Position numbers and translations under genes: made by a program. Below, piece after piece: positions 30,934 to 42,135 of a DNA stretch of 53,964 bases. The stretch covers positions 1 through 53,964 of the forward strand of contig JBBPSI010000170.1 of assembly GCA_038093515.1 (NCBI GenBank), given 5' to 3'. The DNA comes from Butyriboletus loyo. Lineage: Eukaryota; Basidiomycota; Agaricomycetes; Boletales; Boletaceae. The notes under the pieces are model-generated. The model was not told where the DNA came from. It did no database searches and worked only from the letters and a program-made list of their open reading frames with translations. Every line of letters begins with the position of its first letter. The stretch's first letter is position 1.

Positions 30934-33300
30934 CTAACTTCCCCCAAATGGGGCAAGTCCAATGAGTTCACAGAACTGCTGCACTTTAGCACAAGGGAGC
31001 ACTTTGGTGAGCAGATCAGCAGGCATACTCACAGTTGGCATGAAATGAGGTGAAATGATACCTGTATCAACCACATCTCGCAACCAATACCACCTGAGGT
31101 CCAGCTGCTTCATCCGACCATGATGCTTGGAGTGTTTGGCAACCTGGATTGCTGACTGGTTGTCCATGTGCAGGATGGATGCACCAGGGAGGTCAAAACC
31201 AAGTTCCTCAAGCATTTTGCGCATCCAGAAAATCTCCTTGCCAGCTTTGCATGCAGCAATGTACTCAGCCTCAGTTGTCAACAAAGCAACGATGGGCTGA
31301 TGCTTGGACATCCAGGAGACAACACTAGTGCCAATCTTGACAACATATGCACCAGTGGAGTGACCAGAGTCCTTGCAATTGCCATGACTAGCATCAGAGA
31401 AGGTGGTGAACAGCTCAGAAGTGGAGGAGTCAGGGGAATAGGTGATAGTGTAGTTCATAGTGCCCTTGATGTAGTGAAAGAGGTATTTGATGGCATTCCA
31501 ATGCACAACTCCTGGATCTGAAGTGAAAGAAGCCAGCTGACCAACTGAGAATGATGTCTGGGTGAGTAGTGCACAAAAGGTACTGCAAAGAGCCAATGGC
31601 ACCTCCATAGTCAACAGAACACATGAAAGCACGCTCTTCCGATGTCCTGGGGCTCTGTTCATGCAACAGACACAGACCTGGCTCCATTGGTGTCGAGACA
31701 GGCTTGCATTTGGCCATATTGAAGCAAGAGAGGACATCAATGCAGTATTGGCATTGGGAGATGGTGAGGGATCACTTGGAGCAGTGACAGTCAATTTTGA
31801 TGCCCAGGACCTCTGTGGTAGGTCCCAGATCATGCAACTTGAAGTGTTTGTGCAAATCCTCGATGGACTGCTTGATGGCATCAAGGGACTTGGATGCGAA
31901 GGTCATATCATCAAGAAAGACAGGCAACATGATCTGGATATCACCTTGGACAAAGACATAGACAGCTGCATCGGAATAGGTCTGGGTGAAGCCCAAAGAC
32001 TCGAGAGTGGTGCGCATCTTGCAATTCCAGCGATTTCCACCTTGCTTCATCTCATAAAGTGACTTCTGAAGCAAACAAACAGTTTGCTTGGTATTACCCT
32101 CTCCAAATCTCTTGGGCTGCTCCATATAGACATCACAGTCCATTTCGCCATTGAGATAGGCATTAGGGATGTTGACAGACCAGAAATGGAGGTTGTGGAT
32201 CGCAGCAAGCGCAAGGATAACACAGAGGGTTGATAGACGCACTGTAGGGGCAAAAACCTCGAGGTATTTGTATCCTGGATACTGGAAAAAGCCTTGGGCA
32301 ACCAAACAGCCCTTAAAGTGCTCAAAGGAGCCATCAGCACAATATTTCTTGGTGAAAATCCACTTGGACCCAATAACTGGGCAATCCATCGGCCTGGGGA
32401 CAAGTTTCCATGTTCCATTCACCTTGTGGGCAGCCAGTTTGTCGAGCGCAGCCTGTTTCCACTGATCAGCTTCATCACCTGGCAATGCCTCCATGTAGAA
32501 CCTTGGATGGGCTGTATTTGCACTGAAACACTGCACCATTTCAGCCTCTTCCTCATCTGAATCAGAGGAGTCAGTGGACAGCTGAGCAGGACTTAGTTTC
32601 CACCATTTCTGAGGTGGCTGATGTGTTCTGTGAGGTAAACGAGCCCCAATGCCAATTGGGCTTGGTGGGGGGTCTGGGATAGCAGCTGGTGATGGTGTCT
32701 GTGGTAAATGAGCTGGTGGTGCAACAGGTGTCCTGGGTTTGTCATAGTGTTCCTCTGGTGAATCAGGTGCCCTCCCAGAATGTAGAATCCCAGGTACTGT
32801 GGAATCATCATCCAGATCATCATCTCCAGTGGTCACAGGTGGCTCATATAGAGTGGGAATGGGAATGGGAATGGTGGAGGGTGGTTGTTGGACAGTCAAC
32901 TGGCCAGTTGTGCTTCGTTCATCAAAATCAGCGCATTCTGAGATGATGGTGTGCTTTGTTGTCGGGTTGTAGAACTTCCAACCCTTGTAGCCATCTGGAT
33001 ACCCAATGAAGATGCATTTCTCATAGTGCGGGTGCAGGGAATCATGCTTATCCTTCTGGATGTGCACATAAGAGGTGCAACCCCAGACACGAAGGTGAGA
33101 CACATCGGGCTTTTGTCCATGCCATAGTTCATATGGAGTAGAGTTGTCGAGCACTGCAGTGGGGCATCTGTTCCACACATGGATGAGTGCAGCTAATGCT
33201 TCACCCCAGAAAGCCATCGCTAGGCCAGATTCCTTCAACATGGCTGTGATGCACTCAGAAAGGACCTGATTTGCATGTTCTGCAACACCATTCTGCTGAG
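30934..33300 (-). pseudogene. pol: copia-1 integrase C-terminus, reverse transcriptase and RNase H
   Basis: The integrase end and linker read GEALAALIHVWNRCPTAVL and YELWHGQKPDVSHLRVWGC. RT: GSKWIFTKKYCADGSFEHFK, VFAPTVRLSTLCV, IPNAYLNGEMDCDVYMEQP, with the catalytic box as FLDD in LPVFLDDMTF. The frame holds 489 codons (33241-31772). After a stop there, the connection (31717-31430) and RNase H (31884-30934) lie in other frames. RNase H shows FSDASHG, TTEAEYIAACKAG and MDNQSAIQVAKHSKHHG. The stop near 31772 and frameshifts near 31700 and 31450 disable it. Confidence 0.9.
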
Positions 33301-33434
33301 GACATGCTCAGACAGTGTGCTGGTGTTCTATACTGCATTCCTAGGTGAATTTGAGCATGGCATTGCTCATATACTCACCTCCCTTGTCGTCTCGCAGCAT
33401 TTTGATGTGACGCTCCATCTGATTCTCTGCAAAC

Positions 33435-33860
33435 TGTTACGCTGGGCACTAACAACTAGAACAGCGAGGAGGCACTCTGGAGTGGCCTCGAGACTCGAAA
33501 GACGATTCTGGGTGAGTCTCAGACTATGCCTTAGTGCGCACACTAAGAGTCTGGAAGTGATACTAATTGCTAGCAGTAGGCTGCGTAGAACTAGATAATG
33601 TACATGGTGGAAAGGCCGAGCCTTTATACTACTGGGGTCTGCGCACAGACCGTGTTCCTAATCGAGACGCGAGAAGGAAACTACAAATATGGAAGGAACA
33701 TTCCAGAAGGTTCCAGAGTGTGAAGGAAAGTGTGTCCGTGCGCGGGAAGTGATGACTAAGTACGAACAGTTGTCACCGTTCAAGTGGAACTAGCAAAAGG
33801 CTAGGTGAATGTAATAGTCCTAACGGTAATGGGGAGAAAAAGTATACCACTACCATAACA
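33435..33860 (-). repeat. Solo LTR-A in copia-1 (integrase region)
   Basis: 426 bp, TGTTACGCTGGG to CCATAACA, with perfect CAAAC duplications (33430-33434 and 33861-33865). Confidence 0.95.
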
Positions 33861-34322
33861 CAAACACCTTAAATTGCTTGAATGCATTGAAAACATCTGA
33901 TTTGGCACGAATGGGCAAGACAAATCAATATCTCAAGTAGTTGTCGATGAAAGTCACCCAATAGCAGTAGCCAGAGAATATTGGGTAGGGAATGGCATAT
34001 ACATCAGAGTGCATGAGCTCAAGAGGTCAAGATGCACAAGTTTGAGAGCTGGGAAATGGATTTGCATGCATTTTGCCAGCAAGGCATGGCTCGCAGATAG
34101 GATCAGGTACCGACTTGCTGTCCAGCTTCATCCCAGTGACCAAATCACGCTCCATCAGCGACTTGATGTCTGCAGAGTTGTGGTGCACAAAGCGACAATG
34201 CCAGAGTGACAAATCTAGTGGAACAGTTGTTGCAGCTCATGCATACTCAGTCATAGACTCCGTTGTGCCATCCAAAAATGTGGCATTGTTGCTGTCAATG
34301 GTGGCAATGAATAGTGGTGGTC
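33861..34322 (-). pseudogene. copia-1 integrase N-terminal zinc domain and catalytic core
   Basis: LWHCRFVHHNSADIKSLMER and CEPCLAGKMHANPF form the GAG-pre-integrase H..H..C..C domain (34212-34040). The catalytic core start (HSDVYAIPYP and TFIDNYLRY) follows down to 33866. It lies between two solo LTR-A copies. Stops are scattered. Confidence 0.85.
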
Positions 34323-34751
34323 TGTTACGCTGGGCACTAACAACTAGAACTCTGAGGCAGCACTCTGGAGTAGCCGCAGGACTCGTGAAGCATTACTGAG
34401 CTGGGTCTCAGACTATGCCTTAGTGCGCACACTAAGAGTCTGAAGTGGAAACTAATTGCTAGCAGGTTACTGCGTAGAACTAGATAAGTTACAACTGTGT
34501 AAAGACTGGTCTTATATACTGCTGGGGTCTGCACACAGACCATGCTCCCTAATTGAGTTGCGAGAGCAAGAAGACAAATGAGGAAGGAATACTCTAGAAG
34601 ATTCTGGAGTATGAGCAAAAGTGCATCCATGCACGGGAAATGATGACTAAGCTAGAACGGCTCATACTGTTCAAAAGGAACTAGCAAAAGGCTAGGTGAA
34701 TGTAATAGTCCAAGTGGTAGTGGAGAGAAAAAGTATACCACTACCATAACA
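34323..34751 (-). repeat. Solo LTR-A in copia-1 (before integrase)
   Basis: 429 bp, TGTTACGCTGGG to CCATAACA, with perfect TGGTC duplications (34318-34322 and 34752-34756). Confidence 0.95.
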
Positions 34752-34784
34752 TGGTCCAGAAGCATGAGAGAATGTCAAATGTGT

Positions 34785-34998
34785 TGTTAGAGTTGCTTAT
34801 TTCGCTCTCTGCAGATTATGGACTGTCTACTTAGTCATCATGTTGTGTCTTGTTGTTGTAGCACTTCAGATGTAGCTTGGAGCTCACTGTCTTAGTTCCT
34901 CAGTTTCTGACAGTGAGCTCCAGGTATGTGAAGTTAGTTCTACTTGAATATACAGTTTCTGACAGTGAGCTCCAGCTGAGAGATTCCAGCTGTTAACA
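34785..34998 (+). repeat. Solo copia-type LTR (LTR-E) in copia-1
   Basis: 214 bp, TGTTAGAGTTGC to GCTGTTAACA, with perfect TGTGT duplications (34780-34784 and 34999-35003). It belongs to the subfamily with the duplicated GGAGCTCACTGTC module, and is in opposite orientation to its copia host. Confidence 0.93.
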
Positions 34999-35003
34999 TG
35001 TGT

Positions 35004-36203
35004 TGCATTGATATGGACAATGAACGAGGAGTGACGAGTTAGGTGTAACACAGCAAGGAGGTTGTTCCTCAACTGAGGGACATGTAGGACATTGGAAAAC
35101 TCGACCACTCTGCACCTCTTTCTGTCTATCACTGGATGGAACACCACAGACCCCACTCCAGCCGAATAGATGATGGTGTTGTCAGCGAGTTTGATTGGGA
35201 TGTGTTTCGGCGCATAGTTGTGCAGCCAGCCAGTGGCAATGTGGTGTCACATGAGAAGTGGCCCCCAAGTCTGCATTCCAATCATGGTCAGCATCGAGTT
35301 GCAGCAGCAAAAATGGATCAGAGTGATCTGTAGAGTGCAGACTTACATTTCCAGCCTGTTCGACAACCTCCTGTGATCCTGAGGCAACCAAAGCATTGGC
35401 TAACTGAGATGATGACTGTTCACCCTTCCTGTACTTGTGGTGGTTCGTCTTGTAGTACTTTTTTGCTCGTTGTAGCAAATAGCACTTGCATTGGCAGTGG
35501 CCTGGCTTGTCACAGAACAAACATGGTGTATTTTGTGGGCAAGTGCAGGTAGATGAAGCAGCGGAGAGAGCAGTGTCCATGTATGTGGGAGAGGCATCAG
35601 AACAAGGGCGACAATTGATATCCTCAGTGTGGAAAGCAGCCTTGACCTTGTCTTTGTCCAGGTCAGTGAGGAGGGCCAAAGACGAAACAAAATGGCTGTA
35701 ATCAGGCCCAAGTGCCTGAATCATCGCCATACAGGTCAGCTTGGCATCCAGAGTCTTCATGTCAAAGCTTGACCTGCACAGATCCTGGATTCGGAGCATA
35801 GACTCCTCAACTTATGCTGCAAGTGCAGGTAGGGACTCCTTGGCATGTTTCCGGATGCTGAAGAACTCGTTGTAGGCCACAAATCGACTGCTGGCCTTCT
35901 GCTGGAGGAACACCTTCTTAAGCACTGCCCAGGCTGCAGTGGGGTCATCCTGGTCCACGCGGATGTGAACTCGTTGGTCTGGTGCAATATTGAGCATCAA
36001 CTCACCAGCTGCCCTGTCCTGCTTGATGTCCCAGGCTGTCTGGTCTGCTCCAGAAGTAGAAGGTTGAACCTCTTTTCCATCTATGAGTCACCAGAGTCCC
36101 TTGGAGCAGAACAGTGCCTTCATCCCCTCACTCCAGGTGACATAGTTGGGGCCAGTGAGGTGTTGGATGCAATGCAAGTGTTGTTGGTGGTCAGAGGACA
36201 TGA
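35004..36203 (-). pseudogene. gag: copia-1 gag and protease
   Basis: It starts at about 36201 (MSSDHQQHLHCIQHLTGPNY), then GLWWLIDGKEVQPS and DDPTAAWAVLKKVFLQQ, as in the copia gag (UBN2-like) domain. A TAA at about 35814 interrupts it. The zinc knuckle CLFCDKPGHCQCKC (CX2CX4HX4C) lies near 35480-35520. The protease motif DWNADLGATSHVT (about 35240-35280) has DLG in place of D(S/T)G. A stop follows at about 35182. Confidence 0.88.
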
Positions 36204-36225
36204 TTTCAGATGGAATGGGAGTGGG

Positions 36226-36651
36226 TGTTACGCTGGGCGCTAACAATCAGAACAGCGAGGAGGCACTCTGGAGTGGCCTCGAGACTTGGGAGACGATTCT
36301 GGAGAAGTCTCAGACTATGTCTTAGTGCTCGCACTAAGAGTCTGGAAGTGAACTAATTGCTAGCAGGAAGCTGCGTAGAACTAGATAGTGTACATGGTGG
36401 AAAGGCTGAGCCTTTATACTACTGGGGTCTGCGCACAGACCATGTCCCTAATCGAGCCGCAAGAAGGGAAGATACAAATACGGAAGGAATATTCCAGAAG
36501 ATTCCGGAGTATGAGAGAAATCGTGTCCGTGCGCGAGAAATGATGACTAAGTATGAACAGTTGTTACCATTCAAGTGGAACTAGCAAAAGGCTAGGTGAA
36601 TGTAATAGTCCCAACGGTAGAGGAGAGAAAAAGTAGAGTACTACCGTAACA
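36226..36651 (-). repeat. Solo LTR-A in the copia-1 leader
   Basis: 426 bp, TGTTACGCTGGG to CTACCGTAACA, with perfect GTGGG duplications (36221-36225 and 36652-36656). Confidence 0.95.
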
Positions 36652-36668
36652 GTGGGTGGCAGTGACAA

Positions 36669-38310
36669 TGTTACAGTTTTACCCCTAAGCGTACCCTGCC
36701 ACTCATTTTCCCATGCTCACATGTCCCTGCCACTCCCACCACCTCATGATGCCACCTATCACCTGCTCCCCAGTTGCTAAGTGGATGCCATCCACTTCCC
36801 AGTCCTTCTGCAAGTCTCAGTGCCACTACACTGAGATAGCCCCTATGTTGTCACCCTGTCAGGCCAGACCTACAGCTGAGCTGTCACATCCCTCTTTTCT
36901 TATCCAATGACATTTGGTTCATCATGTGACTAGCACGTGACTAGATTATGACACATCTTCACTAGCGCACCGAGACCCATATCCAAGGTCTCTGCTATTC
37001 ACGTCCCCTTTGCCCTGTGGGCCCTACCTCATGGACATCGTCACTTCGCCTTCTGCCCTTCCTATTCGTTGACGATGTTGCCATCTTGCTTGGAGCTTCG
37101 CTCCCTAGTTACCAGCACTTTGCTGCTCCATCATTTGCCGTTATGACTCAGACAGACTCATAACCCTTTGCCTTTGCTGCCACGCACAGCTCGGTCTGTG
37201 CACGATATCTATTAGTATATATATGCGTACTTAGACTAGTACGAGTTCTCTAGCTAATTCTATGCATCTACCAAGTGCCTAGCAATCTAGCTTATACCCA
37301 CCTCTGCCAATAGAGCCGATAAGAGCCTGCTCGATCTCGTCTGGTTGCCACCATACAACATCTCGCCGACACTTGCTCTGCAGAAGCCCAATAGCGTCGT
37401 CTACATGAGTCAGCATCTTCCCAATTAGGCTCGAGCCCCTATTCATGTTACGCTGGTAGCGCACAATAGCTAGCAAGCGAGCACTTATAGGGGCTCGAGC
37501 CTAATGAGGAAACTAGCCGACTCGCGTAGACGACGCTATCGGGTGTCTTGCAAAGCAAGTGTCGGCGAGATCTTGAGTGGTGGCGACCAGACGAGATCGA
37601 GCAGACTCTTATCGGCTTTATCGGCAAGAGAAGGGTATATTGCTAGATTACTATGCACTTGGTAGATGCGTAGAATTAGCTAAAGAGTCGGTACTTCTCT
37701 AAGTACTCGTATATATACTAGTGGGTATCGTGCACAGACCGAGCTGTGCGTGGCAGCGAAGGGCGGAGGGTTATGAGTCTGCTCGAGTCATAACGGCGAA
37801 TGGGGGAGTGGCAAAGTGCCGGTAACGAGGGAGCCAAGCTCCGAGCAAGAAGGCGACATCGTCAACGAATGAGAAGGTCAGAAGGCGAAGTGACGATGTC
37901 CATGAGGTGAGCCCCACAGGGCGAAGGGTGCGCGAACGGCGGAGCCCTTGGATACGGGTCTCGACGCGAAGGTACTGACGCGTCGTAATCTAGTCACGTG
38001 CTAGTCACGTGATGAACCAAATGTCATTGGATAAAGAAATAGAGGACGCGACAGCTCAGCTGTGGGTCCGGCCCGACGGGGCGACGAGACAGGGGCTATC
38101 TCAGTGTAGCGACACTGAGACTTGCAGAACGACCGGGGAAGTGGATAACGTCCACTAGGCGACTAAGGAGCGGGCGATGGGCGGCATCGCAAGACGGTGG
38201 GGGCGGCGGGGACGCGTGAGCGTGGGAAAACGAGTGGCGGGGTACGCTTAGGGGTAAAACTGTAACAATTCAAGCACTTGCTGCTAGTTGTTTTGCACAT
38301 CAGCATAACA
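36669..38310 (+). repeat. Solo LTR-D (outer), interrupted by a second LTR-D
   Basis: It starts TGTTACAGTTTTACC, resumes after the inner copy at 38268, and ends CAGCATAACA. Flanks are GACAA and GACGA (one mismatch). Net length is 815 bp. It carries TATATATAT near 37215 after GGTCTGTGCACG. Confidence 0.92.
37446..38267 (-). repeat. LTR-D inserted into LTR-D
   Basis: 822 bp, TGTTACGCTGGTAGCG to AAAACTGTAACA, with perfect ATTCA duplications (37441-37445 and 38268-38272). It is visibly richer in CpG than the copy at 18766. Confidence 0.95.
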
Positions 38311-38394
38311 GACGAAGTGCAGTTTCAATGCACAGAGGTGGACTTTGAAGTATTTTCGTTGATGTAGCGAGAATAAATGTGATGCAACTAGAGT

Positions 38395-38409
38395 GCAGGG
38401 CTCATAACC
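38395..38409 (-). promoter_or_regulatory. Primer-binding site of copia-1 for a half initiator tRNA-Met
   Basis: The plus strand, complementary to the element's sense strand, reads GCAGGGCTCATAACC next to the 5' LTR. This equals the anticodon stem-loop of fungal initiator tRNA-Met (CAT anticodon). Drosophila copia is primed by a 5' half of tRNA-iMet cut in the anticodon loop, so the same mechanism is inferred. Confidence 0.8.
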
Positions 38410-38590
38410 TGTTAGCAGCTGGAATCTCACAGCTGGAGCTCACTGTCAGAAACTGAGGAGTGAAGACAGTGAGCTCCAAGCTACATGTGAAGCACTACAA
38501 CTACTGTAAATAATGCGCCACAATGTGGCTGACAGCATGAGTAAGGTAACATCCAGAAATGCACAGAGTGCAAAATAAGTAAATATAACA
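38410..38590 (-). repeat. 5' LTR of copia-1
   Basis: 181 bp, same ends and length as the 3' LTR. It contains GGAGCTCACTGTC (38435-38447) and GACAGTGAGCTCC (38465-38477), a perfect 13-bp inverted repeat. Confidence 0.95.
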
Positions 38591-39786
38591 CCAAATCATC
38601 TCCTGCCTGGAAATGGGTCAATCCACTTGCCAGATCTCACAGTCTACTGTCTCAACCACTCTACCATTAGTAGACTTTGCTCCAAACACTTTCCAGACCT
38701 ACTCAAAGTCTCTGGTGGTTGCCCATCCCTCATAACTCCCACTGACATGTGCCATGTCATTTGTCTTATTAGTACTGGGAAGGCTGAAAATGCTGTCCAG
38801 GTTACCAAAACTCTTCAGGACATCAAGAACCATCCCATCTCCCCCCAAACCATTCGTCATCACCTCAGGAAGGCTGGTATGAAGGCTGTGGTGAAGAAGA
38901 AATGCCCCCTTCTCTCTATGCATCATAGGAGGGCAAGAATGGATTTTGCTTTAAGCCATGAGGATTGGACTGTGGAGAACAGGAAGCATGTCATATGATC
39001 AGATGAGACAAAAATCAATTGCATTGGGTCAGATGGAAGGAAATGGGTGTGGAAAAAGGCAGGAGAGGGCCTAAGTGATAGGCTGGTGGAAGGTACAGTG
39101 AAGTTTGGAGGAGGATTAGTGATGATATGGGGTTGTATGACCTGGGAAGGAGTTGGAATGGCTTGCAAGATTGATGCTAAGATGGATGCTAATATTTATG
39201 TGCAGATCATGGAGGATGAACTCCAACAAACCCTTCAGTATTATGGAAAAACTCCAGAGGACATTATCTTTCAGCAGGAGAGCCAAGGAGTGGTTTGCTG
39301 ACAATGGATTTGAGGTCATGGTGTGACCTGCTCAGTCTCCAGACCTCAACCCCATAGAACACCTATGGTTTCTTCTCAAAAGAAGGCTAGCAGAGTATCC
39401 TGAGTCACCTAAGGGGGTTTTGGAGTTGTGGGAGCGTGTACAGGCAGAGTGGGATAGGATTGGGACTGCACAGTGTCAGGAGTTGATTGAGAGTATGCCT
39501 AGAAGGATTCAGGAGGTGATTAAAGCCAAAGGAGGATATACTTCATACTAATTTAGATACCCTTGATATCAGCAACAAAACTGTTGCAATGAGTACCCTT
39601 GCTTGATTGGTGAATATCTTCTGATATAGAATGAATTACATAAGCAATGTATATATTTTTGGAATGCCCTTGATTATGGCATCCTGCTGTGGGTAGGTTT
39701 AGGAGGTTTGCCTTTAGTAGTTCTTGAGTTATTAGCTTAACAATCAAAATGTTGCCAACATTGCAATGGTTTTGTTGCCCACTGTA

Positions 39787-40249
39787 TATAAAAATCAACC
39801 AATGCAATCTTGCTTTGCAGGGTATAGGATAAGCCTTATCCTTATTCAACACACCTTTCTATTGCCATATTACACTGTTTTCTTAAATATATTAGGGTTA
39901 GGCCAGATTAGTCTGACATATAATTACCACTCCATTGCAATTATACATTTGTGAAGATGTGGCAATTGTGTGACAACTACATCAGTATATATATAATGAT
40001 TAACAACAGGAAATGTGTGCCAAGAAAGAATATAAAAAACACAAGGCAACATCCCAAATGGGTACAGGACATGGTGAATGATGTGCTGCAATTCACATGT
40101 ATGTCAAGATGCAGCAGATATTAAATGGATCCAATGAACTGTGTGTTATATGAATGAACTGTGATTGCTATTATAAATCAGCACATATTGACATGACATC
40201 AATGCTCCCTTCAATCTTGCCCATGTCCCTTAACATCTTCAGAAGGATG
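39787..40249. other. AT-rich flank, no gene seen
   Basis: No coding frame or repeat end recognised. It does not continue the Ngaro-2 RT that flanks the other side of Tc1-D, so the two flanks of Tc1-D are not obviously one target. Confidence 0.35.
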
Positions 40250-41629
40250 ACCATTATCCACAGAATCTCATTGATGACACCATCATGCATACCATCCATC
40301 CTGACTTGGAACACTCCTTTGAGAATGACCTCAAGTTCTCTCCCATATCAAGGCTATATCTATCCAAGCTCAAAAGCTATTTTGTCAACAAACAGCATTG
40401 ACTTGCCATTCACCATCTGTCCTCTCACTCCTGCCTGGTCATCAACAACAACTTCCTGCTCTGCACAGATGATGATCACCTCATCTCTTCCATTGATGCT
40501 CACTTTGTTGATGTCATCCCCTATCTCTATCTAGGCAATCATCTTGGTCTCAATGCACTCCTCCCTTCCTCTGTAGTCCAGCATGACCACACCTGACATC
40601 TCAATGTCACCTTCTCTAAAATGTTCAAGCATTGGTTTGCCTCCATCACCTCCCTCCCATTCTCTACCACAGGACACATGATCAAAATTGGGTCTCATGG
40701 TCAAGAAGAGATCTGGCTGGCATTCATTCCCAATGCCCTCATCAACCAGCCAGATGCTCCTCCCAACATGTCCCCCTCACCACCACCACCACCACCTTCT
40801 TCTCCATCTTGTCATAAGACCATGCACATGTGATTGTCATGTTCATTGCCTTTCTCCTCTCCACCATGAATTACAATGACATCCATTGCAACAATCAATA
40901 CTCTGACCCCATCTTCTCTCAATCTATTGCACATGTTATAGACATCCTGTAAGTATGTTCCAGTCTCCTCCAGTTCCTCATGCTGACCCTACTCCTACCT
41001 CCACCCACTTTCAGAGGCAGGCTAGAAAAACAAAATCACTCCATGGAGCCTACCCTTTTACAGCTTTGCCAACTCCATTCACTCATCATCACCCATTTGC
41101 ATAACTATGTCACTACCATAACCAGGTCCTGGAGTCTGATGGATTCCTCACACAGAACTCCCCCATCACCCTCACTATATGTTTTGAATAAAACCAGCCC
41201 ATATTTGTATCTCCCCATCTCCAACATATCTAACAAGAGGAGAGCACTTGGGACAATGACTGTGATCTCACCCACATCTGTCTCATCTCAGTCTCCATAT
41301 CCTGTAACTCATTTCTACATTTTCTTTCCACTCATCTTTGATGCTCACTCTCTGGGCTCCAGTTTCCAAAAGGTCAAAATTTGGACAAAGATCTCAGGAA
41401 ACATCCTACATCTCACATGTGGAGATCTATATGATCTCCCAGCAGACAATCCAGATCATGCTCCAGTTGACCTTCATACATGTGGTCATCAAGTCCTCTC
41501 CCATGCAGAAGGTTTACAAAGGGGCAAGATGGAAACTTGACATGAACCCTATTTTCCCTTCCAAACTAGCCATCAAGTGGAACAGTGTCAAGAGATATTT
41601 GCTTGACCACAACAGCTACAGGTCATATG
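40250..41629 (+). pseudogene. Unknown coding remnant, target of copia-2
   Basis: A protein-like frame runs from about 40250 to 40833: DLEHSFENDLKFSPISRLYL, then LLCTDDDHLISSIDAHFVDV, FKHWFASITSLPFSTTGHMI and GSHGQEEIWLAFIPNALINQ. It has one or two stops. It then runs into a proline stretch and loses the frame. Further blocks appear near 41470-41640 (VYKGARWKLDMNPIFPSKLA). Copia-2's LTR starts at 41630 inside this region. I do not recognise the family. It could be a degraded host gene or a transposon accessory gene. Confidence 0.4.
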
Positions 41630-42117
41630 TGTTATACTTGGGCACTAACAACTAGCTTTTCGAATTGGTAAAGTCCGAGCAGGTGCACCAAGGGCAATAA
41701 AGGATGCAAGGGTGAATGTATCAGTGGAAAGACTCACTGATATCACGAGAGTGAGAGTATCGCAAACAGGTGTACTTGAAGAATATAAGGAGCAAGGCTC
41801 AACTTAGAGATATTGCAGTAGTGATGATAGAACTGAAAGATCTAAAGAAAAGCAACAAGCCATAAGGGCTGTCTTATATACAGTACAAGAGTGTTTGTAC
41901 TTGTGTTCTGTATAGTACCTATATAAGGTAAGGTAAGAACCACATGATGATATGTTAGAGATAAGAGATAAGGCTATGCATATCATCCAATAGCATAAGT
42001 AGAGCTATTTGTAATGTGACAAGCATGACAGAGTCTAGACAATGATGTCATATAGACCAGTCTGGAAACATAGTGGCTGTAAGTGAAATACAGAAATAGA
42101 ACACTACCGTTTCAACA
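41630..42117 (-). repeat. 3' LTR of copia-2
   Basis: On the plus strand it starts TGTTATACTTGGGCACTAAC and ends CCGTTTCAACA. In sense orientation a TATATAAG box is visible near 41876. There is no second copy in the window. Confidence 0.8.
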
Positions 42118-42130
42118 CTCCTCCTTGCTT
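42118..42130 (-). promoter_or_regulatory. Polypurine tract of copia-2
   Basis: AAGCAAGGAGGAG on the minus strand directly precedes the 3' LTR. Confidence 0.8.
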
Positions 42131-42135
42131 TAGCA

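Larger units (their letters stand above)
30717..38590 (-). mobile_element. Ty1/copia retrotransposon copia-1, complete ends, five inserted LTRs
   Basis: Identical-length 181-bp LTRs (30717-30897 and 38410-38590) are flanked by perfect CCAAA (30712-30716 and 38591-38595). It is on the minus strand, with gag, protease, integrase, RT and RNase H in copia order. Insertions inside are LTR-A at 33435, 34323 and 36226, a copia LTR at 34785, and an LTR-D complex at 36669. Without them the element is about 4.7 kb, normal for copia. The LTRs differ at about five positions. Confidence 0.95.
30683..39551 (+). pseudogene. Tc1-D transposase, split by copia-1 and missing a catalytic segment
   Basis: The N-terminus MKFLSLEQTNQ (30683-30716) is separated by copia-1 from the continuation that starts at 38596. 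The core has SDETKIN and the VKFGG/WGCM blocks. Right after DIIFQQ (about 39275) a deletion removes the second catalytic Asp with its DNDPKH context and shifts the frame. The remaining C-terminus still reads SPDLNPIEH and ESMPRR in another frame. There are also stops near 38998 and 39325. It is certainly inactive. Confidence 0.88.
30340..39784 (+). mobile_element. Tc1-like transposon Tc1-D, split by a copia element
   Basis: It runs from CAGTGGGCAACAAAACTG at 30340 to TTTGTTGCCCACTG at 39784, in TA duplications (30338-30339 and 39785-39786). Removing copia-1 and its duplication leaves about 1566 bp, the same size as Tc1-A and Tc1-B. The ends are about 215 bp long and again bounded by inverted sub-repeats (30346-30365/30534-30553 and 39571-39590/39759-39778). 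Confidence 0.93.

Noticed and set aside
33567..36584. Similar 61-75-codon ORFs in solo LTR-A copies (33567-33752, 36357-36584)
   Set aside because: They fall within the LTR and vary in frame and length between copies.
37446..38267. GC-rich tandem-looking block as a CpG island or rDNA
   Set aside because: It is an LTR-D copy with clear TG...CA ends and ATTCA target duplications.
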